From Acinetobacter sp. XH1741 (GTDB lineage: Bacteria; Pseudomonadota; Gammaproteobacteria; Pseudomonadales; Moraxellaceae): a stretch of 64,000 nt of DNA. Positions within the stretch are counted from its first letter, which is position 1. Each line of letters begins with the position of its first letter. This document shows, piece by piece, positions 30,466-39,681 of this stretch. Where the stretch lies: NCBI RefSeq assembly GCF_041021895.1, contig NZ_CP157428.1, forward strand, positions 1,302,001 to 1,366,000, in the 5' to 3' direction. A program made the position numbers and the translations under genes. The notes beneath the pieces were generated by a model, which worked only from the letters and a program-made list of their open reading frames with translations, did not search any database and had not been told where the DNA came from.

Positions 30466-31695
30466 ATGTCTTGGCTTTCTTCATTAAAGTCCGTTTTTTC
30501 ACCCGCCCAAGAAGTGAAAGAAGATGAAATCCAAACCGTACTCCAAAATTATTTGCTCCCACATTCAAAAGATGCCTTAAAAGAGCGTATTAGTCAGCTT
30601 CAAGTGCAAGGTCGGGTTTTACAACTTACCATTAATACATTCCCTGATGAAAAAGAGCATTTGCAGCAGATTCATGATGAATTAGCTGATGCCTTAGAAA
30701 AGTGTGGTATTGAAGAACTTAACTTACATGTAGTTCAACAAAAGCGCCCTTCACAAGAAAGCACAGGGCAAGGTTGTTCATCTAAAGCACCTAAAGAAAA
30801 TTCGAACTTACCTCCGGTAGTTGATGCTTCAACTAAACCTGAACCTGATCCAAACAATCCACCGATTCAGAAAGCTGCTCCCCAACAAAGAGATGTTCCA
30901 CTTCATCCGCGTATTAAGAACGTTATTTTAGTCTCTTCTGGTAAGGGCGGGGTTGGTAAATCGACAACCACTGTTAATTTAGCACTTGCCTTACAAAAAA
31001 TGGGTTTAAAGGTTGGCGTGTTGGATGCAGATATTTATGGTCCAAGTATTCCGACCATGCTTGGCAATGCTGGAAAAACGCCTCTTATTGAAAGTGAAAA
31101 CTTTGTACCCTTAGACGCTTATGGTATGGCGGTTCTTTCTATCGGACATTTAACTGGCGATAACAATACACCCGTAGCATGGCGCGGTCCGAAGGCAACA
31201 GGCGCTCTAATGCAATTGTTTAATCAGACACTTTGGCCTGATTTAGATGTATTAATGATTGATATGCCACCAGGTACAGGTGATATACAGCTTACTCTTG
31301 CGCAGCGTATTCCTGTTACTGGTTCAATTATTGTAACTACCCCACAAAATGTTGCTTTATTAGATGCAACCAAAGGAATTGAGCTATTTAATAAAGTCGG
31401 TATTCCTGTATTGGGCGTGGTTGAAAATATGTCTACCCATATTTGTTCAAACTGTGGGCATGAAGAACAGATTTTTGGTATTGGTGGCGGTGATAAGCTC
31501 TCGGAGCAATACCATATTCCATTATTAGGCCGTTTACCTCTAAATGCTCAAATACGGGAACATGCAGATCAAGGTAAACCTAGTGTTGTAGCTATGGATG
31601 ACGCAGCTGATAGTTATATCGATATTGCTAAAGCAGTATGGCAGCAGATTGAAAAAATTCCTCAGCGTACACGTGATGATAAACGCATCTTTTGA
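30466..31695 (+). CDS. apbC: Mrp/ApbC-family iron-sulfur cluster carrier ATPase
   Basis: This 409-residue P-loop protein belongs to the Mrp/NBP35 family, which transfers [4Fe-4S] clusters to target proteins in the cytoplasm. The deviant Walker A motif GKGGVGKSTT is at about residues 163-172, the switch region contains DADIYGPSIPTMLG, and the cluster-binding CxxC is in CSNCGHE. A DUF59-like domain occupies about residues 15-95 and is joined by a P/Q/N-rich linker. GGAG at 30453-30456 is the ribosome binding site, and a strong terminator follows the gene. Confidence 0.94.
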   Translation: MSWLSSLKSVFSPAQEVKEDEIQTVLQNYLLPHSKDALKERISQLQVQGRVLQLTINTFPDEKEHLQQIHDELADALEKCGIEELNLHVVQQKRPSQESTGQGCSSKAPKENSNLPPVVDASTKPEPDPNNPPIQKAAPQQRDVPLHPRIKNVILVSSGKGGVGKSTTTVNLALALQKMGLKVGVLDADIYGPSIPTMLGNAGKTPLIESENFVPLDAYGMAVLSIGHLTGDNNTPVAWRGPKATGALMQLFNQTLWPDLDVLMIDMPPGTGDIQLTLAQRIPVTGSIIVTTPQNVALLDATKGIELFNKVGIPVLGVVENMSTHICSNCGHEEQIFGIGGGDKLSEQYHIPLLGRLPLNAQIREHADQGKPSVVAMDDAADSYIDIAKAVWQQIEKIPQRTRDDKRIF

Positions 31696-31702
31696 TTTAT
31701 AT

Positions 31703-31728
31703 AACCCGACTCAAAGTCGGGTTTTTTA
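31703..31728 (+). terminator. Terminator of apbC
   Basis: AACCCGACT pairs perfectly with AGTCGGGTT across a 3-base loop and is followed by TTTTTATT. Confidence 0.95.
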
Positions 31729-31835
31729 TTGGTCGGTTAAAAGAAAAATTTAAACCACTGAATCTAACTAACAAAGCTAAACTTGAATTTGGCATATAGA
31801 TTGCTACTTTACATTTAAAAAAGTGAGAGATGAAA

Positions 31836-32708
31836 ATGCAATTTAAATATATGGCTGGCGTAATTAGCGTATGTAGTACTTTATTCTTGGTTGGATGCAA
31901 CGACGACCACTCATCAGTTTCGCAAACATCGACAGCTCAAGAGCAAAAACAGAAATTACAGCCAATTATTATTCAAGGTGCATTACCTGTAGAGTCACAA
32001 CAGTTGGCAGCCAAATTACAGAATGTGACGGTTGAAACTGTAGGTGGATGGACATTCTGGAAGGGAACTCACAATGGCTATCCAATGATTATCTCTAAAA
32101 CACGCATGGGCATGAGTAATTCTGCTGCTGCGACGGCTTTGGCAATCGAGCGTTATAAACCGATTGCGATTATTAATCAGGGAACAGCAGGTGGTCATGA
32201 CCCTGATCTACATGTTTACGATATTGTTTTAGGAAAATATGCAACTAATATAGGTGCTTTTAAAACACCAAAACAACCTATAGGAGGAGGTTCAAATTCA
32301 CTCAAATGGGTTGAAGCGTTTGATGTGTTGCCAACAGATGAGTCTGATCCTGAACCTATTCAGATCCGTAAATTTGAAGGCGATAAAGAACTATTAATGG
32401 CGGCTCATAAAGTCCGTTATGATAAGGGGCAAGTTGTTGAAGGGACCATTGGTTCGGCAGATGTGTGGAACAATGAACTTGATCGTATTCAATTTTTCCA
32501 TCAACGTTATGGTACTTCTGTTGAAGAAATGGAAGCAGCATCCGTTGCACAAGTCGCTAAACAATTTAAGGTCCCATTTTTAGGAATTCGAATTTTATCT
32601 AATAATATTACTAATAAAGGAGCATACGATCCACATACTGGAGAAGCTTGCCAAGACTACGTGCTTAATGTAGCCGAAGAATATATGAAATCAAAACTAC
32701 CAAAATAA
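31836..32708 (+). CDS. Nucleosidase-family (MTAN-like) lipoprotein
   Basis: This 290-residue protein has a lipoprotein signal peptide with lipobox L-V-G-C (C at residue 21), followed by a phosphorylase/nucleosidase fold like MTA/SAH nucleosidase. Compared with E. coli MTAN, the catalytic glutamate of the N-terminal strand is kept (IIIQGALPVES), as is the substrate-binding glutamate in SVEEMEAASVAQVAK. The catalytic aspartate that normally follows the next strand (AISD) is replaced by asparagine (ILSNN). It is therefore a membrane-anchored, periplasm-facing relative whose substrate may differ. ATG 31836 was preferred to 31830 because of spacing to GTGAGAG. An exported nucleoside-processing role is inferred. 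Confidence 0.85.
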   Translation: MQFKYMAGVISVCSTLFLVGCNDDHSSVSQTSTAQEQKQKLQPIIIQGALPVESQQLAAKLQNVTVETVGGWTFWKGTHNGYPMIISKTRMGMSNSAAATALAIERYKPIAIINQGTAGGHDPDLHVYDIVLGKYATNIGAFKTPKQPIGGGSNSLKWVEAFDVLPTDESDPEPIQIRKFEGDKELLMAAHKVRYDKGQVVEGTIGSADVWNNELDRIQFFHQRYGTSVEEMEAASVAQVAKQFKVPFLGIRILSNNITNKGAYDPHTGEACQDYVLNVAEEYMKSKLPK

Positions 32709-32723
32709 TATTTTAATTTTAGG

Positions 32724-32761
32724 CAAGAAGATGAAGGTTAAAGAGCATCTTCTTGTTTTTT
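32724..32761. terminator. Terminator between nucleosidase-like gene and DUF2062 gene
   Basis: CAAGAAGATG pairs perfectly with CATCTTCTTG (10 bp, 12-base loop) and is followed on the + strand by six T. The stop codon of the leftward DUF2062 gene falls in the loop. Confidence 0.88.
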
Positions 32762-33304
32762 ATGGCCCGGTCTGTTTCTCCAGTTTCGGATCACCATCCA
32801 ACGCCAGAAAACCTCAGTCACTAAATAGAGAATGATTGCAAACACAAGGGCTTCAACAATAAGTCCTGACATTAAAATTTTAGCAAGACTAAAATCAATA
32901 TGGCCATGCCCTAAGTGAGTAATCCATCGAGAAATCTGGTGTAATACACCTAAGAGCATCTTTTTATTGATCATATGTACATGATAAATATGGGCACCAA
33001 ACCAGAAGCCAACATATAAAATAGGAACTAATGTAAGTGGGTTACTAAGCCAAGCAAGCATTAAACTGATAGGCAGATTAACTTCAAATAACAATACCGC
33101 CATCACAATAAATACACTGTGAAATGGTATAGGTAATAAACCGAAAAAAGTTCCTACGAAAACGGCTCTAGTAATAGACTTACGATTGACATACCAAAGC
33201 ACAGGATTAAGGGTTTTTTGCCCAAAAATCCTTAAAAATTTCATATTTGAAACTTTCTCTGGAGAAGGAAGCCAAGACTGAAAAAATTGCTTTGCCATAA
33301 TCAT
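32738..33304 (-). CDS. DUF2062-family membrane protein
   Basis: This 188-residue protein has two or three hydrophobic stretches and the hallmark of the DUF2062 family: SITRAVFVGTFFGLLPIPFH and the loop LAWLSNPLTLVPILYVGFWFGA. Function of the family is not established. The first residues (MIMAKQFFQ) leave two start codons to choose from. It is a lone leftward gene. Confidence 0.85.
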   Translation of the reverse strand: MIMAKQFFQSWLPSPEKVSNMKFLRIFGQKTLNPVLWYVNRKSITRAVFVGTFFGLLPIPFHSVFIVMAVLLFEVNLPISLMLAWLSNPLTLVPILYVGFWFGAHIYHVHMINKKMLLGVLHQISRWITHLGHGHIDFSLAKILMSGLIVEALVFAIILYLVTEVFWRWMVIRNWRNRPGHKKQEDAL

Positions 33305-33659
33305 AGGATAGTAGAGTGCGATGACTCATATAAAGACACAAAAAACAATATATTAATTGAAACTTATTAAAAGCTTAAAAATTAAACTTACTGCGTAACT
33401 ATTTATTATAGAGGCTTTTGATGAGAAAACAGATTTTAAATAAAAATACTTATATTACTTAATACAATTTGGCACTCAAAGCCTCATAACTGACTCTAAA
33501 GTTTTTTAGTCTGTTTTTAAGAGGAAGTTCATATATTTTTGTTTTTTAATAAAATTTAAATATTTAAAATTAATTTTTTAAAAATAAGTCTTACAATTAG
33601 ATTTTGCCTTCTAAAAAAATATCTATTAATCTGAAATGACTACATTGTGAGGTCATTCA
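33305..33659. other. AT-rich divergent intergenic region, 355 bases
   Basis: The region between the divergent DUF2062 and LysE-type genes is strongly AT-rich, especially 33540-33600 with runs of A and T. I see no gene, no conserved RNA and no convincing palindrome. It presumably holds the two promoters. Confidence 0.6.
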
Positions 33660-34253
33660 ATGATTTCATGGCTTTTTATAGGCTTAGTTGCCACGATTTT
33701 ACTTACCCCTGGCCCAACAAATACTTTACTTGCATCTTCAGGTGTACAAGTGGGGCTTAAAAAATCTGCGAGACTCATTCCAGCAGAAGTTCTTGGGTAC
33801 GTGATTTCAATTTCAGCTTGGGGAATGTTAATCGGGAAAGTTTCCGCAACGCTTCCTTTTTTACCTCCTATGCTTAAGTTGCTGAGTGCTTGTTATATTA
33901 TTTTTTTAGCAATTAAGTTATGGCATACAGCCAATCAACACTTTGAACTAGAACAGCCCACAATTCGACCACGTGAACTATTTTGTGCAACTTTACTAAA
34001 TCCGAAAGCATTACTTTTTGCTTCAGCGATTTTTCCTGTTACAGCTTGGTCTGATTTTCATATTTATTTAATTCATATGCTGACTTATTTAGCTTTGATT
34101 ACACCGATTGCTTTATTCTGGATTTTCTTAGGATCAGTTTTGGCTGCTAATAAAGTGAGTTGGTTAAATCAATCGAATCTACAAAGAACAGCTTCACTAA
34201 TTTTAGTCAGCTTTTCAATTCCGATTAGCTATTCTGCGTTATTAAACCTTTAA
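33660..34253 (+). CDS. Second LysE/RhtB-family exporter
   Basis: This 197-residue membrane protein shows about six helices and the family start LLTPGPTNTLLASSGVQVGLKKS (TPGPTN at about residues 18-23) with ATLLNPKALLFASAIFP in the middle. It is only distantly similar to the LysE-type protein at 26172. The substrate, probably an amino acid or amine, cannot be inferred. Confidence 0.85.
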   Translation: MISWLFIGLVATILLTPGPTNTLLASSGVQVGLKKSARLIPAEVLGYVISISAWGMLIGKVSATLPFLPPMLKLLSACYIIFLAIKLWHTANQHFELEQPTIRPRELFCATLLNPKALLFASAIFPVTAWSDFHIYLIHMLTYLALITPIALFWIFLGSVLAANKVSWLNQSNLQRTASLILVSFSIPISYSALLNL

Positions 34254-34368
34254 AACCATTTCCGAGCTATTCTTATCAAGCAGAGTAGCTCACGTCTTGT
34301 TTTCATAATTGCTTTTTTACGTTAAAGTACGTCGCAATCAATGAAATTACCTTTTGGATAGAAAATAC

Positions 34369-34938
34369 ATGGCTATTAAGTCTGATCGTTGGATTCGCGA
34401 AATGAGCGAAAAACACGGCATGATTGAACCTTATGCAGAGAATCAAGTCCGTTTTGATAAGAATGGCGAAAAATTGATTTCCTATGGGGTCTCTAGCTAT
34501 GGTTATGACGTACGCTGTGCCCGTGAATTTAAAGTTTTCACTAACGTACATTCTGCAATTGTTGATCCGAAAAATTTTGACGATAAGAGTTTTATCGACA
34601 TTGAGTCTGATGTCTGTATTATTCCGCCAAACTCATTTGCGCTAGCGCGTACAATTGAATATTTCCGTATTCCACGTAATGTTTTGACTGTATGTCTTGG
34701 TAAATCAACTTATGCGCGCTGCGGTATTATTGTAAATGTGACTCCTTTAGAGCCAGAATGGGAAGGCCACGTTACTTTAGAGTTTTCAAATACTACTAAC
34801 TTGCCTGCGCGTATTTATGCGGGTGAAGGTGTAGCGCAAATGTTGTTCTTTGAAAGTGATGAGGTTTGTGAAACTTCTTATAAAGACCGTGGTGGTAAGT
34901 ACCAAGGCCAAACTGGCGTTACACTTCCTAAGACCTAA
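34369..34938 (+). CDS. dcd: dCTP deaminase
   Basis: Dcd (189 aa) deaminates dCTP to dUTP, the main route to dTMP in many Gram-negative bacteria. The conserved active-site region runs [14 protein letters not shown] (about residues 40-53), followed by [23 protein letters not shown], where the last segment holds the catalytic glutamate. I start at ATG 34369 ([12 protein letters not shown]), as the conserved N-terminus begins there; five upstream codons are open but not conserved. Confidence 0.96.
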   Translation: MAIKSDRWIREMSEKHGMIEPYAENQVRFDKNGEKLISYGVSSYGYDVRCAREFKVFTNVHSAIVDPKNFDDKSFIDIESDVCIIPPNSFALARTIEYFRIPRNVLTVCLGKSTYARCGIIVNVTPLEPEWEGHVTLEFSNTTNLPARIYAGEGVAQMLFFESDEVCETSYKDRGGKYQGQTGVTLPKT

Positions 34939-34967
34939 GTTGTATAAGTTAGATTAAATTTTTAAAA

Positions 34968-34997
34968 ATCGGGTCACTTTAAGTGGCCCAATTTTAT
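34968..34997 (+). terminator. Terminator of dcd
   Basis: GGGTCACTT and AAGTGGCCC form a stem with one mismatch and a tiny loop, extended by outer AT pairs and followed by ATTTTATT. It marks the end of dcd. Confidence 0.65.
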
Positions 34998-35237
34998 TGA
35001 AAAATAAAGAAAGTGGCGTTCATCGGAATATTCATAAATGAACGTTTTCTTTTGTAAAAAATGATATAAAATGATCAATAATTGATTTGTTTCTTTGAGA
35101 TGTATCACACAAATGAAAAGAAACGAATCATAAATATCGGCATCTTCTTTAATCTATTTGATTTAAGAATACACTAAAGAAAGAAAAGCCAAATAAAAAG
35201 AAATTAGATTATGCCCCCAAGGATACGGAGGTCGGTC
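34998..35237. other. Leader region of the five-gene secreted-protein cluster
   Basis: About 240 bases of AT-rich DNA separate the dcd terminator from the first gene of the cluster. It should hold the cluster promoter. I see a near-perfect ribosome binding site (GGAGGT at 35227-35232) but no promoter boxes that I would defend. Confidence 0.4.
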
Positions 35238-36545
35238 ATGCGACATTTTAAGTCTCTTCATACAGCTATTCTAGCACTTGGAAGTCTATGCTTTTCTTCA
35301 GCATATGCTGGTTCTACCTTAGTCCCAATGTCTGATGCTGAGTTATCAGCTACTCGTGGCCAAGCCTTGATGAGTATGTCTTATATCGCACCTACCGATG
35401 CTGCAAGTAACTCCAGCACTAACGGGAATATGGGGTTCTATCGACTTGCCCTAGATGCTCAACTAGAAATTAATGCCAATATTAAAAAATTACAGTTAGG
35501 TTGTGGTGGTGTCAACGGAGCCGGGGCTTGTGATATTGATATCGATTATTTGAGTCTAAGTGGCGGTACTGTGGATAGTACCAGTGCGGAACGAGCTGCA
35601 TCTTCAGCTGTTATTACCAACCCATTTTTAGAGTTTGCAGTTAAAAACCCAAATTCAGCCTCTACACGTGAAATACAAGGGTTCCGATTAAGTGCAAAGT
35701 CGCTTTCTGGCTTACTTACTTTTGGTTTACAAAATGGTGATGCTGCAAGTGGTATTAACTCTTTGAGTGGATACTTAGTGACTAAACCGACAGGGGGCAC
35801 GGTAACTACGAATCCTTACTACGGTATTGCCCAAGATGAAACAAATACAGCAATTACTGGGCGAGCAACTGTTATTGGACAAGGCGCGACAGTTCCATTT
35901 ACCTCTACTGCTTATAATTTAAATTTAGGTGTAGGTACGGGGACGTTGTCCATGGGCCAGCAAATTATTACGGGTAAACGTATAAATACCGCCAATTTAA
36001 ATGCGACTGCAAAAGTCGGGGGACTTGCTATTACTGGCACGTTAAATGCCACAGCTTCTGTACTAGGAATCCCTATCCCAATTTCGGGTAATGTAACAGG
36101 CTCTGTAGATAATCTGGATGTTAACGTAGCAATCAAACAAAGTTTAGGTTATTTCCATGCTGCGCAATTAAATGGCTCCGCTGGTTATTTATCTGTACAG
36201 GGTGTGAATATTCTATGGCCAGAGGCTGCCTCTACAGCACAAACAGGATGGTGGTTAGAGCTTACAAATCCGATTGATATTGGTCAAATTACCCCAACAG
36301 GTAGCGTTGATATTGCACTTTCTACTATCGTTGATGCTTTAGGGCAAGTTAGTGCTTATTTGAATAGTCCAGGTCATGCAGTAGATTGTGGAGCTTTGGC
36401 AACTAACTGCTTAATTGCAGGAAATCTTCCTGTAGGAACAGTGGACTTGACTGGTAAAACCCCAGCTTCCATGGCTTTGACTAATGTAGTGCTACAAAAA
36501 CAAAATTTCTCAGCTAACTGTTATGGTTCTTTAAAATTCTGTTGA
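35238..36545 (+). CDS. Secreted cluster protein 1, 435 aa, GQ-motif family
   Basis: I know no function for this protein. A signal peptide is followed by probable cleavage after A24 (SSAYA), then the element M31-S-D-A-E-L-S-A-T-R-G-Q42 shared with the four downstream proteins. The body is rich in G, S, T, N and A with many short alternating beta-type stretches and few charges. It has a close cysteine pair (LGCGGVNGAGACDIDID) and ends with C428-Y-G-S-L-K-F-C435. ATG 35238 was chosen because GGAGGT stands 6 bases ahead; the open frame begins earlier. A cell-surface or extracellular structural role is inferred. From memory the N-terminal element recalls Acinetobacter proteins annotated FilA-like or DUF6160, unverified. 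Confidence 0.8.
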   Translation: MRHFKSLHTAILALGSLCFSSAYAGSTLVPMSDAELSATRGQALMSMSYIAPTDAASNSSTNGNMGFYRLALDAQLEINANIKKLQLGCGGVNGAGACDIDIDYLSLSGGTVDSTSAERAASSAVITNPFLEFAVKNPNSASTREIQGFRLSAKSLSGLLTFGLQNGDAASGINSLSGYLVTKPTGGTVTTNPYYGIAQDETNTAITGRATVIGQGATVPFTSTAYNLNLGVGTGTLSMGQQIITGKRINTANLNATAKVGGLAITGTLNATASVLGIPIPISGNVTGSVDNLDVNVAIKQSLGYFHAAQLNGSAGYLSVQGVNILWPEAASTAQTGWWLELTNPIDIGQITPTGSVDIALSTIVDALGQVSAYLNSPGHAVDCGALATNCLIAGNLPVGTVDLTGKTPASMALTNVVLQKQNFSANCYGSLKFC

Positions 36546-36676
36546 TTGAGTTAAGTGTTTTTACAATTTTTTCATTCATCGGAAAAATGCATTTTTGCTG
36601 ATTTAATTTTGCATTTGAGTAAATATTCAGCATAATGGAAATGTGGAAAGGTTGGCAATTTTAAAAGTTTGCCCCT

Positions 36677-36710
36677 TGTGAGATGGAAAAGGAAATCATT
36701 TTATCTCACA
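36677..36710 (+). other. Hairpin between cluster genes 1 and 2
   Basis: TGTGAGAT pairs with ATCTCACA across 18 bases. It lies in the 227-base gap between the first and second cluster gene, 62 bases before the start of gene 2. Without a T tract it is more likely an mRNA leader or stabilising structure, or an operator, than a terminator. Confidence 0.4.
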
Positions 36711-36772
36711 TCAAGGACTGTTAAAGAAAAAGAAATATGGTGCACAGCATCGTATAAAACAGGAAGGTCACG

Positions 36773-38905
36773 ATGACTACACTTAATTATACGGTCAGTT
36801 TTCAAAAAACCGTTTTAGCAAGCTTAATTGGCCTTTGTTTAAGTCAATCGTGCTTTGCTCTTGAAGAACTTTCTGATGCCGGTTTAAGTGAAATGACGGG
36901 CGAAGGTATTGCAATATTACCCCAAAATGCATTTATGGTATTTCGTGGTGCTGGCCCCAATGAATCTGTAAATCAAATTATTACCGATCGTAGTAAAGAT
37001 ACTGGTTATATTAACTATGTCCCTGTGGGTCCTTTAAGTGTTGCCGCTGCTGATACCAGTGGGAATGGCACTGTAGGGCCTGAAGATAAAGCAGTAGGTA
37101 AGGCTGATATTTTTCTTTATGGCTTAGCACTTTCTAAATCAGACGGTGATGCAAACTCACGTCTAGCCAATACAGCAACAGCAGCAGCCATTTCAAGCTG
37201 GGGAACAGGTGCAAACCCTTGGGTATTTAAAGTAAAAACTGCGAACAATGTTCCTAACTTTAGTACCACAGATAGTGGTGTTTATCCTGTTACATATCTA
37301 TCTTTAGAAGCGCCTTTATATCAACCCACAATTGATGGTGCAGCGGGAGCAGACGCATATAATTTAAAGTTAGGATTTTGGGCTGATGCATTTGTAAGAA
37401 ATCCTAATATTGTGGCAACTGCAGATGGTTCTTTAGCACAATTCCAATATGGCGATAGTAATGGATTAATTGGCACCAGTATCGATACAAGTCGTGCCAA
37501 TCGGTTGCGTTTACAAGGCGTTCTTAATGGCTTTAGTTTAAATGGCAGCCAGATTAGTATGTTCCAAACGCTAGGCGGCGCAACTACTGCGGGTGGAATG
37601 AGTCCTTTTTATAATAATACTTTAGGCATGTCTGGCTTAGTCCGCTTAAATACCGGTGATAGTAAAAATACAAGTATTGTGAACGAGAATGTTACTAGCC
37701 AAACTCAAACCTATGCAACGAGCGCCAATAATGGTTGGCAAACAGTACATGCGGGTGCAAATTCAACTTTAAGTACGAGTAGCAGTGGAGATTGTGGTAA
37801 TAGTGGTACAGGAAGCTTTAGTACATCACGTGGCTGTCGCTACTATGTAGAAAACCGTACCAGAACAGATACAAAAACATCAAGTAAGACACGAAGTGAT
37901 TTTAATGATACTAGTAAAGTCTTAAGATTTAGTACTCGTGAAACTTCAGATTCACCAAATGCATCAAATAATTTATATACACCAGCATTAGACGCAACTG
38001 GTGCTATCGCACCGAAGTTTGCCGATAGTGAAGGTTTATATTTATACAATCCAAATATTAACCTAGTATTAGGTAATTTATATCAACCACTTATTTTAGG
38101 ATCTGATGGTAAAAATTTTAGTATAGAAATTGCGCGAATTGCAAATAAGCCAGAAATATATAAGCAGATTTATACGGATTACACCGGAGCGGACGCCACC
38201 TATAAAGGTTCAACTTGTAATGTTTATTCGTGTGCTAACCCAACACACAGTAGTATTGCAATCGGGACGGTTTACAGCCCTGATAATGGAAAAACCTTGC
38301 TAGCAGACACAAGTGAAGGCGCAATAGGCGTTTCATTTGGCCGTTTAATTTCAGCAGGTACACAAGTTTCCGGAACCTCTGCTGGTAGTCTAGTGTCATT
38401 GACTAACTCTGTGTCTGGAACAACATCTGCCACCATGACTGAAGTCCGCTACAAACAAAGACAACAAAATACTCAAGTATGGAATCAAACCTATAGTTGT
38501 GGTCTGTTTAATACAAATTGTGGTTATAGTGCTGTTGGGTATTTATATCAATGGGAATACAACCAAGGTACAGGTACTTGGGCCATAACAAATCCAACAG
38601 CAAAACCAGCCGATGCTGCGAAGTGTTCTGGTGCATTAGGTTGTACGAGTACTTCCGGTTCAACTCCAATGTATGGAACTACTTCAAACCGTGACTGGAG
38701 TAACGCTTCTATTCCATGGCTGACTTCACGAAATGCAGTCGTCAACGATTTAATTGGTAGTAGTAACGGCACCACAGGTTATGTTATTCCAACTGCTAAT
38801 CAGGCTCCAGCATTAACGAATATCAGTCCACTAAACAATTTAGGTTCTGCTGTGGTGGATGGTTTGCTTATCCAGCATTTAAAACTAACAACGAAAGGTC
38901 TATAA
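36773..38905 (+). CDS. Secreted cluster protein 2, 710 aa, GQ-motif family
   Basis: Unrecognised. The signal peptide ends at about A29 (QSCFA), and L33-S-D-A-G-L-S-E-M-T-G-E44 follows. Residues 94-105 (DTSGNGTVGPED) fit an EF-hand-type calcium loop (D-x-S-x-N-G-x-V-x-x-x-D). The middle part (about 300-400) is very rich in S, T and N with several R/K/T repeats, and there are three cysteine pairs (GDC...RGC, CNVYSC, CGLFNTNC). It ends in LKLTTKGL. AAGGT-type ribosome binding site at 36761-36767. It is probably an exported beta-rich protein. Only 15 bases separate it from gene 3, so genes 2-4 look like one operon. Confidence 0.8.
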   Translation: MTTLNYTVSFQKTVLASLIGLCLSQSCFALEELSDAGLSEMTGEGIAILPQNAFMVFRGAGPNESVNQIITDRSKDTGYINYVPVGPLSVAAADTSGNGTVGPEDKAVGKADIFLYGLALSKSDGDANSRLANTATAAAISSWGTGANPWVFKVKTANNVPNFSTTDSGVYPVTYLSLEAPLYQPTIDGAAGADAYNLKLGFWADAFVRNPNIVATADGSLAQFQYGDSNGLIGTSIDTSRANRLRLQGVLNGFSLNGSQISMFQTLGGATTAGGMSPFYNNTLGMSGLVRLNTGDSKNTSIVNENVTSQTQTYATSANNGWQTVHAGANSTLSTSSSGDCGNSGTGSFSTSRGCRYYVENRTRTDTKTSSKTRSDFNDTSKVLRFSTRETSDSPNASNNLYTPALDATGAIAPKFADSEGLYLYNPNINLVLGNLYQPLILGSDGKNFSIEIARIANKPEIYKQIYTDYTGADATYKGSTCNVYSCANPTHSSIAIGTVYSPDNGKTLLADTSEGAIGVSFGRLISAGTQVSGTSAGSLVSLTNSVSGTTSATMTEVRYKQRQQNTQVWNQTYSCGLFNTNCGYSAVGYLYQWEYNQGTGTWAITNPTAKPADAAKCSGALGCTSTSGSTPMYGTTSNRDWSNASIPWLTSRNAVVNDLIGSSNGTTGYVIPTANQAPALTNISPLNNLGSAVVDGLLIQHLKLTTKGL

Positions 38906-38920
38906 GAGGAGGATAATGCA

Positions 38921-39649
38921 ATGAAAAAAATAACTGCTTTACTCCTTACCCTGTGTGTTGCAACTGCGACTCATGCGGAGCTACAAACCTTAGATAATGA
39001 TGCACTACAGGCGATTAATGGCCAAGCAGGTGCCGATTTATCACTCGTGCTTAATTTAAACCAAACCAATAACAGCATATTTGATAATGGCAGTGGCGGT
39101 GTTTGTGAAAATGTAGAGTTCTGCCATATTGGTTTAGCTATTAACAAGCGTTTTGTGCAAGCAGATGCGACGAAACCAAGTGGTTGGGCAGAAAATAGTG
39201 ATAGTGGTAATAAGCTTTGGTTGGTGTTTAAAGGCGTACAAGGAACTTTAAACATTCAAAAAATGGGTTTGGATGGTGCTGATTTAAAGTATCTTGATAA
39301 AACCAATACAGAAATTATTAAGCCCGCAATTCAACTGAGTTTTAGTGCTGCACAGCCAATTTTAATACGTAACTTTGGTTTTAATGCTTTATCGATTGAG
39401 CAAGATAACTTTAGCAGCTCAACAACGGCACAAGGCTCAAGTGCCAATATGTATGATTATGCATATTTTAAAAAGCCAACCTACGCAGCGACTGCAAACA
39501 GTGCAACTCAACAAGTTGCAACGGCAACACCTTCTGCTTATGACTATGGGCGTGAAACAGGTTTTATGGGCCTCATGATGAATGGGAATTTGGCAATTCA
39601 AGGAAAAGTCATGGTGTTTAGCTGTGATGGTAGCCATCCCCGTTGTTAA
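38921..39649 (+). CDS. Secreted cluster protein 3, 242 aa, GQ-motif family
   Basis: The shortest member. A signal peptide (MKKITALLLTLCVATATHA, cleavage after A19) is followed by L24-D-N-D-A-L-Q-A-I-N-G-Q35 and then ADLSLVLNLNQ. It has a cysteine pair (GVCENVEFCHIG) and ends with C235-D-G-S-H-P-R-C242, the same terminal pattern as cluster protein 1. GAGGAGGAT at 38907-38915 is a strong ribosome binding site. The end of the gene is 32 bases from the start of gene 4. Function unknown; small fibre or minor subunit is a guess from size. Confidence 0.8.
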   Translation: MKKITALLLTLCVATATHAELQTLDNDALQAINGQAGADLSLVLNLNQTNNSIFDNGSGGVCENVEFCHIGLAINKRFVQADATKPSGWAENSDSGNKLWLVFKGVQGTLNIQKMGLDGADLKYLDKTNTEIIKPAIQLSFSAAQPILIRNFGFNALSIEQDNFSSSTTAQGSSANMYDYAYFKKPTYAATANSATQQVATATPSAYDYGRETGFMGLMMNGNLAIQGKVMVFSCDGSHPRC

Positions 39650-39681
39650 TGGTTAATGTAGATTTCAAAGGAACTGAAGTG

